Below are positions 52,680-62,031 of a stretch of 64,000 nt of DNA, in pieces. Numbering within the stretch: position 1 is the first letter of the stretch; each line of letters opens with the position of its first letter. The translations under genes and the position numbers were made by a program. A model generated the notes under the pieces. That model saw only the letters and a program-made list of their open reading frames with translations, did no database searches and was not told where the DNA came from. Origin of the DNA: Chitinophaga fulva (GTDB taxonomy: Bacteria > Bacteroidota > Bacteroidia > Chitinophagales > Chitinophagaceae); NCBI RefSeq assembly GCF_012927205.1, contig NZ_JABBGC010000003.1, forward strand, positions 310,001 to 374,000. The letters run 5' to 3'.

Positions 52680-55523
52680 ATGATTAAAATTAGGCTTCCT
52701 CAAAAATTCCAAGACAAACTTTCAGAAGTACAAGAATTAGAAGGTATTGTCATGTCAACAATATCAGAATTCGGAGATATTTTAATCGATAATAAGCTAT
52801 TCTTTTTTGAAGAATATACAGACCATGGAGTACGACATATAGAAAATGTCCTTGAGTCATCATCAAATCTAATAACTGAAAAAACCTTTTCAACTATCTT
52901 ATCAGCTTCGGACATTGCTTGTTATGTTCTCTCAGTTGTGTTGCATGACATAGCAATGCACATCTCATTAGATGGTTTTAATCAATTATTAAACGGAGAG
53001 TTTGATAAGGTACGTATATCAGAATTCGACAAATTAACATGGAAAGAGCTATGGGATGAATATCTAAATGAAACAAAAAAATTTAGTGGGAAACAATTGA
53101 ATTTAATTTTCGGAGACCAAAATCTAATTGTAAGAAAACCTCCTTTATTGAATATTGGTGAAATAAACGGCAATGATAAAAAATTAATTGGAGAATTCAT
53201 TAGAAGGCATCACACAAGACTTGCACACGAGATTGCATTAGTTGGTTTCCCAGGCAGAAAAGGCACATTGCATTTTGCTAATGGCCTAGATGATTTGCTT
53301 AAACAATTAGTTGGCGTAATTGCCAGAAGTCACGGCTTAGATTTAAGACGATGTATCGATTATGTTGAAGTGGAATATGGAAAAAATACCAGACGCCACA
53401 TTAATGGAATCCATTTAGTTTTTTTGATGATTCTACTCCGACTGTCAGACTATTTACAAATTGATAAAAGTAGGGCTTCTACTACCCTATTGAAAGTCAA
53501 AACTTTCTCAAGCCCATTTTCTGAATTTGAACATAAAGCCCATCTTTCCATCAACTATATTGATGATAAATATCAAAATGATCCTGAAAGAATTTTTGTC
53601 AATGCTTCGCCCACAGAAAGTAGTATGTATTTAAAAATAAAAAAATTAATCCAAGATATTCAATATGAATTTGATATATCTTGGGCTGTTCTAGGTGAGA
53701 TATACGGGGAAATTGAAAATAAACCAGAAATTAAGTATCGTCGAATCACCTCTAATCTCGAGGATCAAACTTTTTATTCTAAACAGCAATATGTAGCCGA
53801 TAAATTCTATTTTAAGGCAAATGATGAAGTTGTAAAACTTTTAATCGCTCCACTGTATGGGAATGATTCAAAATATGGAGTTAGAGAATTGCTGCAGAAT
53901 GCCGTTGACGCGTGTAAAGAAAGAGAAATTATAGAAAATCTAAACCAAGATTCTAAATACCAAGGCGAAATTGAAGTCAATGTATACAAAGATGAAAATG
54001 ACGATGCTTTTTTTAGCATTACAGATAATGGAACTGGAATGTCAATTGATATTATAAAAGATTATTTTCTAACTGCCGGTGCATCATATAGGAAGAGTTT
54101 TGATTGGCAAAAAACATTTATTGATTCAACAGGCAACTCTAACGTAAATAGAAGTGGGCAGTTCGGAGTAGGAGTACTCGCAGCTTTTCTCATCGGCAAA
54201 TCCATTTATGTCGAAACCAAAAGTATCAAAAGTATAACTGGATATAAATTTTATGCAGATTTAGCTTCAGATCAAATTAATATAATAAAAGATGACAGTA
54301 TAAAAAGTGGAACAAAAATAATAATAAAAATAGATGATGACAAGCGTTATCAATTTGCTCCGCGTACCATCAAAACTAGTGACAACAAAATATACGATTG
54401 GACAGAGTGGTATATGCTACCTAAACCCCAAATCAAATATTTTTTTCTTGGACAAGAAATCTCTCCTACGGCTAAACTGGGTCCAGATGAAGAAAATCCA
54501 GCAGAAGAATGGCGAACTTTAAATTCCGTGGGCTACAACAAAATTTTATGGGCTTATGATGAATCGTATGAGGAAAGGAAGTTTATATGTAATGGGATTC
54601 TAGTCAACGAAGTTTTTGACATTTTCGATGAGACCAAGTATTTAGACTTATCCCCTTTTAAGGATCCCCTTATCAGTGTGTTTGACAATAACGGAATACT
54701 ACCCTTAACCTTGGACAGAGAGAATTTATCTGACTATGTATCCTTTCGTGAGGACTTGAAGGAAGACATATGTAAAGATTTTCTTGCGCATGTATTGTTA
54801 TTTACACCAGGTTGTCAGGCAAAAGAATCCACCATTCAGCTTGGCACACAACTCTTCAATTACCCTGGCGCCGTGTATGATGAAATAGATCATTACTTTA
54901 TTTCTAAAAAAGGATTTTTGCTCAAAACCGATTATTCTATTCGGAAGTCCGGACTATCAACATTAATAGAGTTAAAATCAACCAATTTACACGAAAAATT
55001 CAATGAAGTTGAGCTAGATATAAAAGATGCTTTTTTTGAATATAGCATTATTAAGTCAGAATCCCAGTACAATTTTAACTCTGAATTTTGGCATTTGAAA
55101 TATTCAGAAGAAAATGGTCGCAAAATTACCAGGCCGTTAGATGTAAGGGTATTCTTAGGAAAAAAGAAATTTAATGATTTATTTAATACCAATAAAAAGA
55201 GGATACCAACCTGGGCCAAAAAAGAAAGTCAATTAGAATTTGAAAAGCATAATATCGTTTGTTTAAAATTCCAGAATCCGAACGAAAGCTTAATTACTGA
55301 ACACTTTCTAAAAAAGTATCAGAATGAAATAAAACTAATTAAGGAATATTCAATGCCTGAAAGGAATTTTCCAGATGACGTCATTGATAACTTAATAGAG
55401 AAATATTTAGGGGATAATGTTGTAATACCTTATTCGCTTAAAGAGCGAATAAAGCTGTATCCTTTAGCATTTAAGGAATTAGAATACTATATGAGAAAAC
55501 ACATGAACAATCACACTTTCTAG
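52680..55523 (+). CDS. HD-domain plus HSP90-type (GHKL) ATPase protein
   Basis: The 947-aa protein joins an N-terminal HD-type domain to an HSP90-like ATPase. The HD residues are visible as TDHGVRHIENVL (His49, His53) and LHDIAMH (His89-Asp90). The ATPase half has all GHKL boxes: RELLQNAVDA (402-411), DNGTGM (449-454) and GQFGVGVLAAFL (493 onward), with GTKIIIKI following. The remaining C-terminal 350 residues are not recognised. No membrane segment is present. Proteins with HD and HSP90-type domains occur in bacterial conflict loci, where nucleotide hydrolysis and ATP-driven conformational switching are proposed, but no activity can be assigned. The gene is AT-rich and alone between tRNA-Lys and its remnant. 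Confidence 0.8.
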   Translation: MIKIRLPQKFQDKLSEVQELEGIVMSTISEFGDILIDNKLFFFEEYTDHGVRHIENVLESSSNLITEKTFSTILSASDIACYVLSVVLHDIAMHISLDGFNQLLNGEFDKVRISEFDKLTWKELWDEYLNETKKFSGKQLNLIFGDQNLIVRKPPLLNIGEINGNDKKLIGEFIRRHHTRLAHEIALVGFPGRKGTLHFANGLDDLLKQLVGVIARSHGLDLRRCIDYVEVEYGKNTRRHINGIHLVFLMILLRLSDYLQIDKSRASTTLLKVKTFSSPFSEFEHKAHLSINYIDDKYQNDPERIFVNASPTESSMYLKIKKLIQDIQYEFDISWAVLGEIYGEIENKPEIKYRRITSNLEDQTFYSKQQYVADKFYFKANDEVVKLLIAPLYGNDSKYGVRELLQNAVDACKEREIIENLNQDSKYQGEIEVNVYKDENDDAFFSITDNGTGMSIDIIKDYFLTAGASYRKSFDWQKTFIDSTGNSNVNRSGQFGVGVLAAFLIGKSIYVETKSIKSITGYKFYADLASDQINIIKDDSIKSGTKIIIKIDDDKRYQFAPRTIKTSDNKIYDWTEWYMLPKPQIKYFFLGQEISPTAKLGPDEENPAEEWRTLNSVGYNKILWAYDESYEERKFICNGILVNEVFDIFDETKYLDLSPFKDPLISVFDNNGILPLTLDRENLSDYVSFREDLKEDICKDFLAHVLLFTPGCQAKESTIQLGTQLFNYPGAVYDEIDHYFISKKGFLLKTDYSIRKSGLSTLIELKSTNLHEKFNEVELDIKDAFFEYSIIKSESQYNFNSEFWHLKYSEENGRKITRPLDVRVFLGKKKFNDLFNTNKKRIPTWAKKESQLEFEKHNIVCLKFQNPNESLITEHFLKKYQNEIKLIKEYSMPERNFPDDVIDNLIEKYLGDNVVIPYSLKERIKLYPLAFKELEYYMRKHMNNHTF

Positions 55524-55580
55524 CGAAAAACCAAGGTAAAATAGCCAATACAACCATTCAAAAGGTTGGATAAAATACAC

Positions 55581-55606
55581 AAAGGAGGTGCAGTTGCACC
55601 TCCTTT
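55581..55606 (+). terminator. Perfect 12-bp hairpin behind the HD-HSP90 gene
   Basis: AAAGGAGGTGCA (55581-55592) and TGCACCTCCTTT (55595-55606) are perfectly complementary around a 2-nt centre. Its place 57 bp after the stop suggests an intrinsic terminator usable in either direction. Confidence 0.65.
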
Positions 55607-56069
55607 CCAAAGAAATTTAATGGTCAATAATGGCTAATACCATAGATTTCTATATTAGTAAAATATAAGCGTGCCCATCGGCCTTTTCCATTTCATTTCC
55701 GAAGGGAGTGTCCCCTTCAATTTACAAAGTTGCAGGTGCAAGCACCTTTTTTTACAGAAACAAAAAAAGGGAGAGTTGTTAAGTCATCTTCGGCGTATAC
55801 GCTTCTTTCCCATGACTTCCCAAATGGTGTACACTTCTTCTAAATTTTTGCATCCCTATAATAACAACAGAAGAGTGATTAATTCATATAAAGTGGCAGT
55901 TTTCAAACAGGGTGTTTTCAAATTTTTTTTCCTAATAGTATCTAATCTCTCAACAACGTTGAAGTAAGTATGATTATTTGTAACTTGGTATTAGTTGATT
56001 GATTAGCCATTAAAAAGGATGGAAAGAATATAATGCTTATAAAATCGGAACTCGACTAAACACCCAACT
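55607..56069. other. Non-coding stretch with a second terminator-like hairpin
   Basis: No supported gene. A stem AGGTGC/GCACCT at 55734-55747 is followed by seven T, a terminator-like structure resembling the core of the 55581 hairpin. A 98-codon frame at 55671-55967 is low-complexity and not convincing. Confidence 0.45.
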
Positions 56070-56099
56070 AAAAAACAAAACCCCGCGCCATGCGCGAGG
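56070..56099 (-). terminator. Terminator of tRNA-Lys
   Basis: On the minus strand, CCTCGCGC and GCGCGGGG pair around ATG and are followed by TTTTGTTTTTT, directly after the tRNA 3' end. Confidence 0.8.
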
Positions 56100-56114
56100 T
56101 TTCTAAAACTCCAG

Positions 56115-56187
56115 TGATCCCGCTGGGACTCGAACCCAGGGCCCATACATTAAAAGTGTATTGCTCTACCAACTGAGCTACGGAATC
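56115..56187 (-). tRNA. tRNA-Lys (anticodon UUU)
   Basis: The 73-nt gene folds as a canonical tRNA: acceptor GATTCCG/CGGGATC with discriminator A, D arm GCTC/GAGC, anticodon arm ATACA/TGTAT around CTTTTAA (anticodon TTT) and T arm CTGGG/CCCAG around TTCGAGT. CCA is not encoded. The 3' end matches the remnant at 52219-52255. Confidence 0.97.
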
Positions 56188-56209
56188 ATTCCCTTTTCTG
56201 AAGGGAGTG

Positions 56210-56239
56210 CAAAAATAGGAATATTTTATTTTTAAACAA
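56210..56239 (-). promoter_or_regulatory. Promoter of tRNA-Lys (TTG-N19-TATTTTTG)
   Basis: On the minus strand, TTG (56239-56237) and TATTTTTG (56217-56210) are exactly 19 bp apart, an ideal Bacteroidota -33/-7 pair, about 22 bp before the tRNA 5' end. Confidence 0.75.
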
Positions 56240-56343
56240 GTTTTTGTCAAAAAAAATCTGAAGAACCGCGTCAAATATACTACCAGACAGCATTTACAGC
56301 CAATAACAGCAGCACAATTCTGTATCACACCTATAATAAAATG

Positions 56344-56373
56344 CTGTTACTATGAACTTCTCTCCTATTTTTG
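56344..56373 (+). promoter_or_regulatory. Promoter of the SDR gene at 56392
   Basis: TATTTTTG (56366-56373) with a CTG (56344-56346) 19 bp upstream fits the consensus with one mismatch. It lies 18 bp before the ATG and supports the start at 56392. Confidence 0.55.
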
Positions 56374-56391
56374 CAGTGCAAAAATATACCC

Positions 56392-57207
56392 ATGAAAACT
56401 TTCTTTCAGAACAAGACAGTCGTTATTACCGGCGGATCGTCGGGGATTGGTAAGGCTTTGGTGGCGGAGATGTTGCAGCAGAACGCTAATGTGGCCGTAT
56501 GCGGCCGCAAGCTGCCGGCGCTGGAAGCATTGCGCAATGAGCTGGGCAATCCGAAGGGACTGTTCATCTTTACTGCTGATGTTAGTAAAGAAGACGACTG
56601 TAAAGCGTTCATTGAGGCGGTGAATGCGCAGTTCGGCCGTATCGACGTGTTGATCAACAACGCGGGTATATCTATGCGGGCGCTGTTCCGTGATTTGGAT
56701 TTGAGTGTGTTGAAATCGCTGATGGACATCAATTTCTGGGGAACGGTTTATTGCACCAAGTATGCGTTCCCGGCTATCCTGGCCTCGAAAGGCACTATCG
56801 TGGGGGTATCTTCCATTGCCGGCTACCGCGGCCTTCCGGGACGTACGGGTTATTCTGCCTCTAAGTTCGCCATGCAGGGTTTCCTCGAAGCACTGCGGAC
56901 AGAGAATCTACATACAGGCGTCAACGTGATGTGGGTATGCCCTGGCTTCACGTCATCGAATATACGGAATACAGCGCTCAATCCGCAGGGACAGGCGCAA
57001 AGTGAAACACCGCTCAACGAGGACAAACTGATGAGCGCTGAAGCGGTGGCCACTGCCGTTGCCAAAGCGATCGCCAAACGCAAACGCACGCTGGTACTGA
57101 CCGGACAGGGCAAGCTCACCGTATTCCTCAGCAGGGTAATACCTGGTATCCTGGACAAACTCGTCTATAACCACTTTAAGAAAGAACCCAATTCCCCGTT
57201 ACAGTAA
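56392..57207 (+). CDS. Classical short-chain dehydrogenase/reductase
   Basis: The 271-aa protein has the full SDR set: TGGSSGIGKALV for NAD(P) binding, NNAGISMRA, the catalytic Ser in VGVSSIAGYRG and the Tyr-x3-Lys pair in TGYSASKFAMQGF. The C-terminal part has a short hydrophobic stretch (LTVFLSRVIPGILDKLVYNHF) seen in membrane-associated SDRs of the DhrS7-like kind. The start is the ATG at 56392, behind a -7 box. Base composition returns to that of the core genome here. The substrate is not indicated. Confidence 0.9.
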   Translation: MKTFFQNKTVVITGGSSGIGKALVAEMLQQNANVAVCGRKLPALEALRNELGNPKGLFIFTADVSKEDDCKAFIEAVNAQFGRIDVLINNAGISMRALFRDLDLSVLKSLMDINFWGTVYCTKYAFPAILASKGTIVGVSSIAGYRGLPGRTGYSASKFAMQGFLEALRTENLHTGVNVMWVCPGFTSSNIRNTALNPQGQAQSETPLNEDKLMSAEAVATAVAKAIAKRKRTLVLTGQGKLTVFLSRVIPGILDKLVYNHFKKEPNSPLQ

Positions 57208-57404
57208 AAATCAAATTTTCTGCTTAAAATAGGCGCCATCGGTATTTTTACCTTTATTTGCAATGAGATTGCATTTAAAACCCCATGGCATCTTTTTTGG
57301 AAGGAAAGCGGACATTTAAATATGCCATTCAGATGTGATACCGGTAACTGTTAGCAAGGAAGGGCGTTGAAATGTGAATTTAGAGCGGATTTAGAATTTC
57401 TGGC

Positions 57405-58232
57405 ATGTCCATTATAACATTAACATCAGACATAGGGATGCAGGATTACCTGGTAGGTGCCATCAAAGGGCAGCTCTGGCATTACTGCCCGGAATGTCAT
57501 GTTACGGACATCACTCACCATATCAGCCCGTTCAATCTCCCACAGGCCACTTACATCTGTAAAAGCGCTTTTGCCTGGTTTCCGCTCGGCACGTTTCACT
57601 TTGTACTGATCAATTTATTCGACCGCCGCCCGGACCATGTCCTGGTAGCAGAACATAACGGCCAATATATCGGTTGCGCTGATAACGGCCTGCTGACCAT
57701 GATCGCCGGAGGCATGCCGGAAAAGGTGGTGAAAATCCCCCTCCCTTCCAATGCGCCTAAAACCACGTTCACCATGATCCAGCTGCTGGCCATGGCTGCG
57801 CGTGAACTAAGCAGAGGTAAAGCGCTCGGTGAAATTGCCCCCCTCACGCAAAGCATCCAGGTGAAACATAACCTGCAGCCCCTGGTGGGAGACGACTTCA
57901 TCGAAGGCCAGATTATCCATATCGACAGCTTCGAAAACGTAGTGGTCAATATTACCTACGAGCAGTTCAATGCGCAACGCAGGAACCGCCGATTCCAGAT
58001 ATTCTTCCGCCGCAATGAAGTGATCAACCAGATCAGCGAATCCTACGCTGATGTGCCTGAAGGCCAGAAACTGGCCCTCTTTAACGCTGCCGGCTACCTC
58101 GAAATAGCCATCAACAAAGGAAATGCCGCCGGCCTCTTCGGCCTGCAGGGCTTCCGCAGGGACCAACTTACCCAGCCCACCGGCTTCCAGCAACTTTCAT
58201 TTTACCAAACTGTCAGAATAATTTTTCAATGA
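57405..58232 (+). CDS. SAM hydroxide adenosyltransferase (DUF62 family)
   Basis: This 275-aa protein belongs to the SAM-hydrolysing DUF62 family related to fluorinase and chlorinase. SAM plus water gives adenosine and methionine. Family hallmarks are IITLTSDIGMQDYLVGAIKG, DITHHISPFNLPQATYI, the YIGCADNGLLTMI segment and the late IDSFENVVVNITYEQF with the Asp/Arg/His water-activating residues expected in this group. Length is normal. Its last codon overlaps the next gene by 4 bp (ATGA), so the two are coupled. The physiological role of SAM hydrolysis is still unclear. Confidence 0.88.
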   Translation: MSIITLTSDIGMQDYLVGAIKGQLWHYCPECHVTDITHHISPFNLPQATYICKSAFAWFPLGTFHFVLINLFDRRPDHVLVAEHNGQYIGCADNGLLTMIAGGMPEKVVKIPLPSNAPKTTFTMIQLLAMAARELSRGKALGEIAPLTQSIQVKHNLQPLVGDDFIEGQIIHIDSFENVVVNITYEQFNAQRRNRRFQIFFRRNEVINQISESYADVPEGQKLALFNAAGYLEIAINKGNAAGLFGLQGFRRDQLTQPTGFQQLSFYQTVRIIFQ

Positions 58233-58522
58233 TCAACAGACTCGTTAAGATGGAGTTTGCACCCGACAAGGTAGACTCCTTCCGGGAACTGTTTTCCCGT
58301 CAACAAAATCTTATCCGGCACTTCCCCGGATGCCTCCACCTCGAATTATGGGAACATCCGGCCTCCGGAAACACCTTCTTTACCTTCAGCAAATGGGAGT
58401 CCGAAGCCGCACTGGAAACCTACCGGCAGTCAGATCTCTTCCGGGAAACATGGGCGGCCACCAAAGTGCTTTTCAACGCAAAACCAGCAGCATGGACCGT
58501 TACAGAGGCTTTCAAAGCCTGA
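58229..58522 (+). CDS. Antibiotic biosynthesis monooxygenase (ABM) domain protein
   Basis: The 97-aa protein is a ferredoxin-like ABM-domain protein: VKMEFAPDKVDSFRELF, RHFPGCLHLELWEHPASGNT, the FFTFSKWESEAALETYRQS segment and the final FRETWAATKVLFNAKPAAW. Such proteins are often small heme- or quinone-related monooxygenases, but most are of unknown role. It overlaps the SAM hydroxide adenosyltransferase gene by 4 bp and is translated with it. Confidence 0.85.
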   Translation: MINRLVKMEFAPDKVDSFRELFSRQQNLIRHFPGCLHLELWEHPASGNTFFTFSKWESEAALETYRQSDLFRETWAATKVLFNAKPAAWTVTEAFKA

Positions 58523-58694
58523 ACGCCCGCCCAGCGGACCGGGAATTCTAATGGTATTTTAATTCCCCCCAAACCAGCTACTATTCAAGCGGATAGCTAA
58601 CAATTAAAAAGATATTTACAAAAAGTTAAAACTGTTCGGCAGATTAGCATAATTTGCTACTTTTTATATTTTTGTCGGACCTTAAAACAACCTT

Positions 58695-61600
58695 ATGAAT
58701 TTTAAAAGGACCAACAACATAGTTGGCTGGGTGATTTGCATCATAGCCTGCTCTGTTTACATTATGACTATGGAGGCCACGGGCAGCTTATGGGACTGCG
58801 GCGAGTTTATTTCCAGTGCGTACAAAGTACAAGTCCCCCACCCTCCCGGAGCACCCCTGTTCGTGTTGCTCGGAAGACTCTTCAGCATGTTCCTGAAACC
58901 CTCACAGGCGGCCCTGGGCGTAAATACCATGACTGCCCTCGCCAGTGGTTTCACCATCCTGTTCCTCTTCTGGACCATCACGCACTTCGCCCGTCGTCTA
59001 ATGGTCAAAGCCGGTGAAGAAATCTCCCGTGAGAAAATGATCGCTATCATGGGCGCCGGTATCGTAGGGTCCCTCGCATATACCTTTTCTGATTCATTCT
59101 GGTTCTCCGCTGTGGAAGGTGAAGTATATGGTATGTCCTCCTTCTTCACCGCCATCGTGTTCTGGGCCATCCTCAAATGGGAACATGAGGCCGACGAACC
59201 TTATGCCGACAGATGGATCGTGTTGATCGCTTACCTCCTGGGCCTCTCCATCGGGGTGCACCTGCTCAACCTCCTCACCATCCCGGCCATCGTAATGGTG
59301 TACTACTTCAGAAGATTCAAACCTACTGCATGGGGCACTTTCTGGGCTTTCCTTATCGGCTGCGCTGTCACCGGTATGATCCAGAAATACCTGATCCAGG
59401 ATACGGTAAAAGCCTCCGGTTATATGGACGTTATCTTCGTCAATAACCTCGGCATGGGCTACTTCTCCGGGTTTATCTTCTATTTCCTCGCTATCACCGT
59501 GGTACTCGCACTGGGTTACAGAAAAGCAAAACTCGGCCTGTATGCGCCGCTGATCGTTATTGCTTCTGTTATCCTGATACCGGCCTACAACGACACCAGC
59601 GGCGGCGTGGTATTCTTTAAAGTATTACTGGCTGCGTTCTTCCTGCTCATCCCTACGCTGATAAAAGCTTTCGGCATTAAACTGGACGCTGGAAAAACAC
59701 TGCACTTCAGCCGGTTGACCATCCTCTTCATCCTCTTTACACTCCTCGGATACTCTACGTATATCACCACCATGGTACGTTCTACTTCCAATCCTTCTGT
59801 AGATATGTACAACGTGGACAACCCGATCTCCCTCGTAGGTTACCTCGGCCGCGAACAATATGGCGATTTCCCCCTGATCTATGGTCAGGTGTTCACCGCC
59901 CGCCCCGAACGGTATGAGGAAGGCGGCAACATCTACGCCCGCGGCACTAAAAAATACGTGGTGGCCGGCAAAAAAATGGAGCCTAAATACGCTTCCGATG
60001 ATATGATGCTGTTCCCTCGCGTATGGGACGCCAGCAACGATCAGGGCCACGCGGACTTCTACCGCTCCTGGCTCGGACTGGAAGCCAACGAAAAACCTGG
60101 CTTCGGTGATAACATCAAGTTCTTCGTACAATACCAGATGAACTTCATGTATTTCCGCTACTTCATGTGGAACTTCGTTGGTAAACAAAACGATACCCAG
60201 GGCTATGGCAACGTTCGTGATGGTAACTGGATCTCCGGTATCCCCTTCATCGATAACCTGATCTACGGCGACCAAAGCATGATGCCGGACAGCCTGAAAG
60301 ACAACAAAGCACACAACACGCTGTTCTTCCTGCCGTTCATCCTCGGTATCATCGGTTTCTTCTTCCAATACAACAATCATCGTAAAGATACCCTGGTAGT
60401 CGCCCTCCTGTTCTTCTTTACAGGTATCGCGATCGTACTGTACCTCAACCAGGCCGGTAACCAACCACGTGAACGTGACTACGCTTATGTAGGCTCTTTC
60501 TACGCTTTCGCTATCTGGATCGGTCTCGGGGTGCTCTCCGTATACAACTTCCTGAAAAAGAAAACCAAGAGCGCATTGGCTCCCACCCTCGCTACCGCCC
60601 TGTGCCTCCTGGCAGTACCGGTACTGATGGCCGCTCAGGAATGGGATGACCACGACCGCTCTACCAAATACATCGCCCGCGATATCGCGAAAGATTACCT
60701 CGAATCCTGCCAGCCTAACGCCATCCTCTTTACCGTAGGTGATAACGATACCTACCCGCTGTGGTATGCACAGGAAGTGGAAGGCATCCGTCCTGATATC
60801 AGGGTGATCAACCTCAGCCTCCTGGGTGTGGACTGGTACATCGATCAACAACGCAGAATGGTAAACCAAAGCCCGGCCGTACCTATGAGCTGGACACCAG
60901 ACAAATACCAGGGCGAAAACCGCAACTACATCCGTTTCTTCGATCCGGGAAATATTCCGGCTGATAAATACTTCAACCTGAAAGACATCATGGACTTCAT
61001 GGGAAGCGATGATGAACACAACAAGATAAACACACAGGACGGTGGCGCTGAAAACTTCCTGCCTACCCGCCAGCTGTTTATCCCGGTTAACAAGGAAGAA
61101 GTGCTCAAATACGGTGTTGTTGGCGCTAAAGAAGCAGATAAAATCCTGCCACAGGTGCCTATCAAAATCACCAAAAGCTACCTGCTGAAAAATGACCTGG
61201 CTGTTTACGATATCATCGCTACCAATAACTGGAAACGCCCGATCTATTTCACAAGCCCTACTGACCTCGGTCTGAATGATTACCTGCAAACTGATGGTCT
61301 GGCTTACCACCTGGTTCCGATGCCTAAACCAACAGCTACCGACCCGTTAGGTATGGACATCAACGCCAACGTAGGGGTAATGTATGAAAACCTGATGCAC
61401 AAATTCGCTTTCGGTGGCGCTCAAACAGTAGGTACCTACTTCGATGAACCGAACCGCAAAATGCTGACTTACCTGCGTCAGTCCTACACCCGCCTCAGCG
61501 TGGCCATGACACAGGGCGGTGCTTCCAAAGACAGCGCCATCTCCGTGCTCACCTATATGGACAAAAACCTGAAGGAAGTAAACTTCCCGTATGCGATGAC

Positions 61601-61928
61601 CACACCAGGTAACATGCACAACTATACGTCCCTGCAAACAGTGTACGCACACTACATTGCCGGTGATGTAAAACGCGCAGAAGAACTGAGCAGCCAGATC
61701 ATCAAAGACTGCCAGCAGCAAATCCGCTACTACCAGTCCCTGCCTGCCAGCAGACTGACTTCCGACCTGCAACGTGACGGACAGACCGCTGAACAGTTCG
61801 TTCAATGGCTGGAACGTATGAAGGTGGATTTCGGCCCCGGTGGCCAACACGCCCGTGAAGGCATGCAAAACATCAATACCGGAGATTCCAACGCTGTTCC
61901 ACAAGCAGCTCCCGATTCTTCCAAATAA
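58695..61928 (+). CDS. DUF2723 membrane protein, GT117-type glycosyltransferase candidate
   Basis: The 1077-aa protein begins with the DUF2723 domain: IMTMEATGSLWDCGEFISSA and VQVPHPPGAPLFVLLGRLF, with the acidic residues expected at the active site of GT-C glycosyltransferases, and about a dozen membrane segments in the first 650 residues. The C-terminal soluble part (from FTVGDNDTYPLWYAQEVEG on) is probably periplasmic and includes YFTSPTDLGLNDYL. Such proteins are typical of Bacteroidota and are thought to transfer sugars to secreted proteins. It has a -7 box (TATTTTTG, 58667-58674). A very strong hairpin follows. The acceptor is unknown. Confidence 0.9.
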   Translation: MNFKRTNNIVGWVICIIACSVYIMTMEATGSLWDCGEFISSAYKVQVPHPPGAPLFVLLGRLFSMFLKPSQAALGVNTMTALASGFTILFLFWTITHFARRLMVKAGEEISREKMIAIMGAGIVGSLAYTFSDSFWFSAVEGEVYGMSSFFTAIVFWAILKWEHEADEPYADRWIVLIAYLLGLSIGVHLLNLLTIPAIVMVYYFRRFKPTAWGTFWAFLIGCAVTGMIQKYLIQDTVKASGYMDVIFVNNLGMGYFSGFIFYFLAITVVLALGYRKAKLGLYAPLIVIASVILIPAYNDTSGGVVFFKVLLAAFFLLIPTLIKAFGIKLDAGKTLHFSRLTILFILFTLLGYSTYITTMVRSTSNPSVDMYNVDNPISLVGYLGREQYGDFPLIYGQVFTARPERYEEGGNIYARGTKKYVVAGKKMEPKYASDDMMLFPRVWDASNDQGHADFYRSWLGLEANEKPGFGDNIKFFVQYQMNFMYFRYFMWNFVGKQNDTQGYGNVRDGNWISGIPFIDNLIYGDQSMMPDSLKDNKAHNTLFFLPFILGIIGFFFQYNNHRKDTLVVALLFFFTGIAIVLYLNQAGNQPRERDYAYVGSFYAFAIWIGLGVLSVYNFLKKKTKSALAPTLATALCLLAVPVLMAAQEWDDHDRSTKYIARDIAKDYLESCQPNAILFTVGDNDTYPLWYAQEVEGIRPDIRVINLSLLGVDWYIDQQRRMVNQSPAVPMSWTPDKYQGENRNYIRFFDPGNIPADKYFNLKDIMDFMGSDDEHNKINTQDGGAENFLPTRQLFIPVNKEEVLKYGVVGAKEADKILPQVPIKITKSYLLKNDLAVYDIIATNNWKRPIYFTSPTDLGLNDYLQTDGLAYHLVPMPKPTATDPLGMDINANVGVMYENLMHKFAFGGAQTVGTYFDEPNRKMLTYLRQSYTRLSVAMTQGGASKDSAISVLTYMDKNLKEVNFPYAMTTPGNMHNYTSLQTVYAHYIAGDVKRAEELSSQIIKDCQQQIRYYQSLPASRLTSDLQRDGQTAEQFVQWLERMKVDFGPGGQHAREGMQNINTGDSNAVPQAAPDSSK

Positions 61929-61950
61929 TCAAATAACGAAATACCAAAAT

Positions 61951-62020
61951 TTCCAATAAACTTAAAGCCCCTCTGGCAACCGGATGATACCGGACCAGAG
62001 GGGCTTTAAGTTTATTGGAA
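61951..62020. terminator. Bidirectional terminator with 26-bp perfect stem
   Basis: Arms 61951-61976 and 61995-62020 are fully complementary over 26 bp, with an inner CCGG/CCGG stem in the loop. AT-rich outer ends give U runs in either direction. It separates the convergent DUF2723 and isomerase-like genes and ends 11 bp before the latter's stop. Confidence 0.85.
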
Positions 62021-62031
62021 AAACTAAATAA

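Noticed and set aside
55671..55967. 98-codon frame between the HD-HSP90 gene and tRNA-Lys
   Set aside because: Low-complexity Phe/Lys-rich translation, a terminator-like hairpin inside it, and no ribosome site.
56188..56391. Search for an integrase or recombinase gene next to tRNA-Lys
   Set aside because: No tyrosine or serine recombinase frame is present on either side of the tRNA; the island, if real, has lost its own integrase.
59625..61310. 561-codon frame antisense to the DUF2723 gene
   Set aside because: It is the mirror of a strongly coding gene with high GC at third positions; its translation is rich in His/Val/Phe runs and lacks domains.
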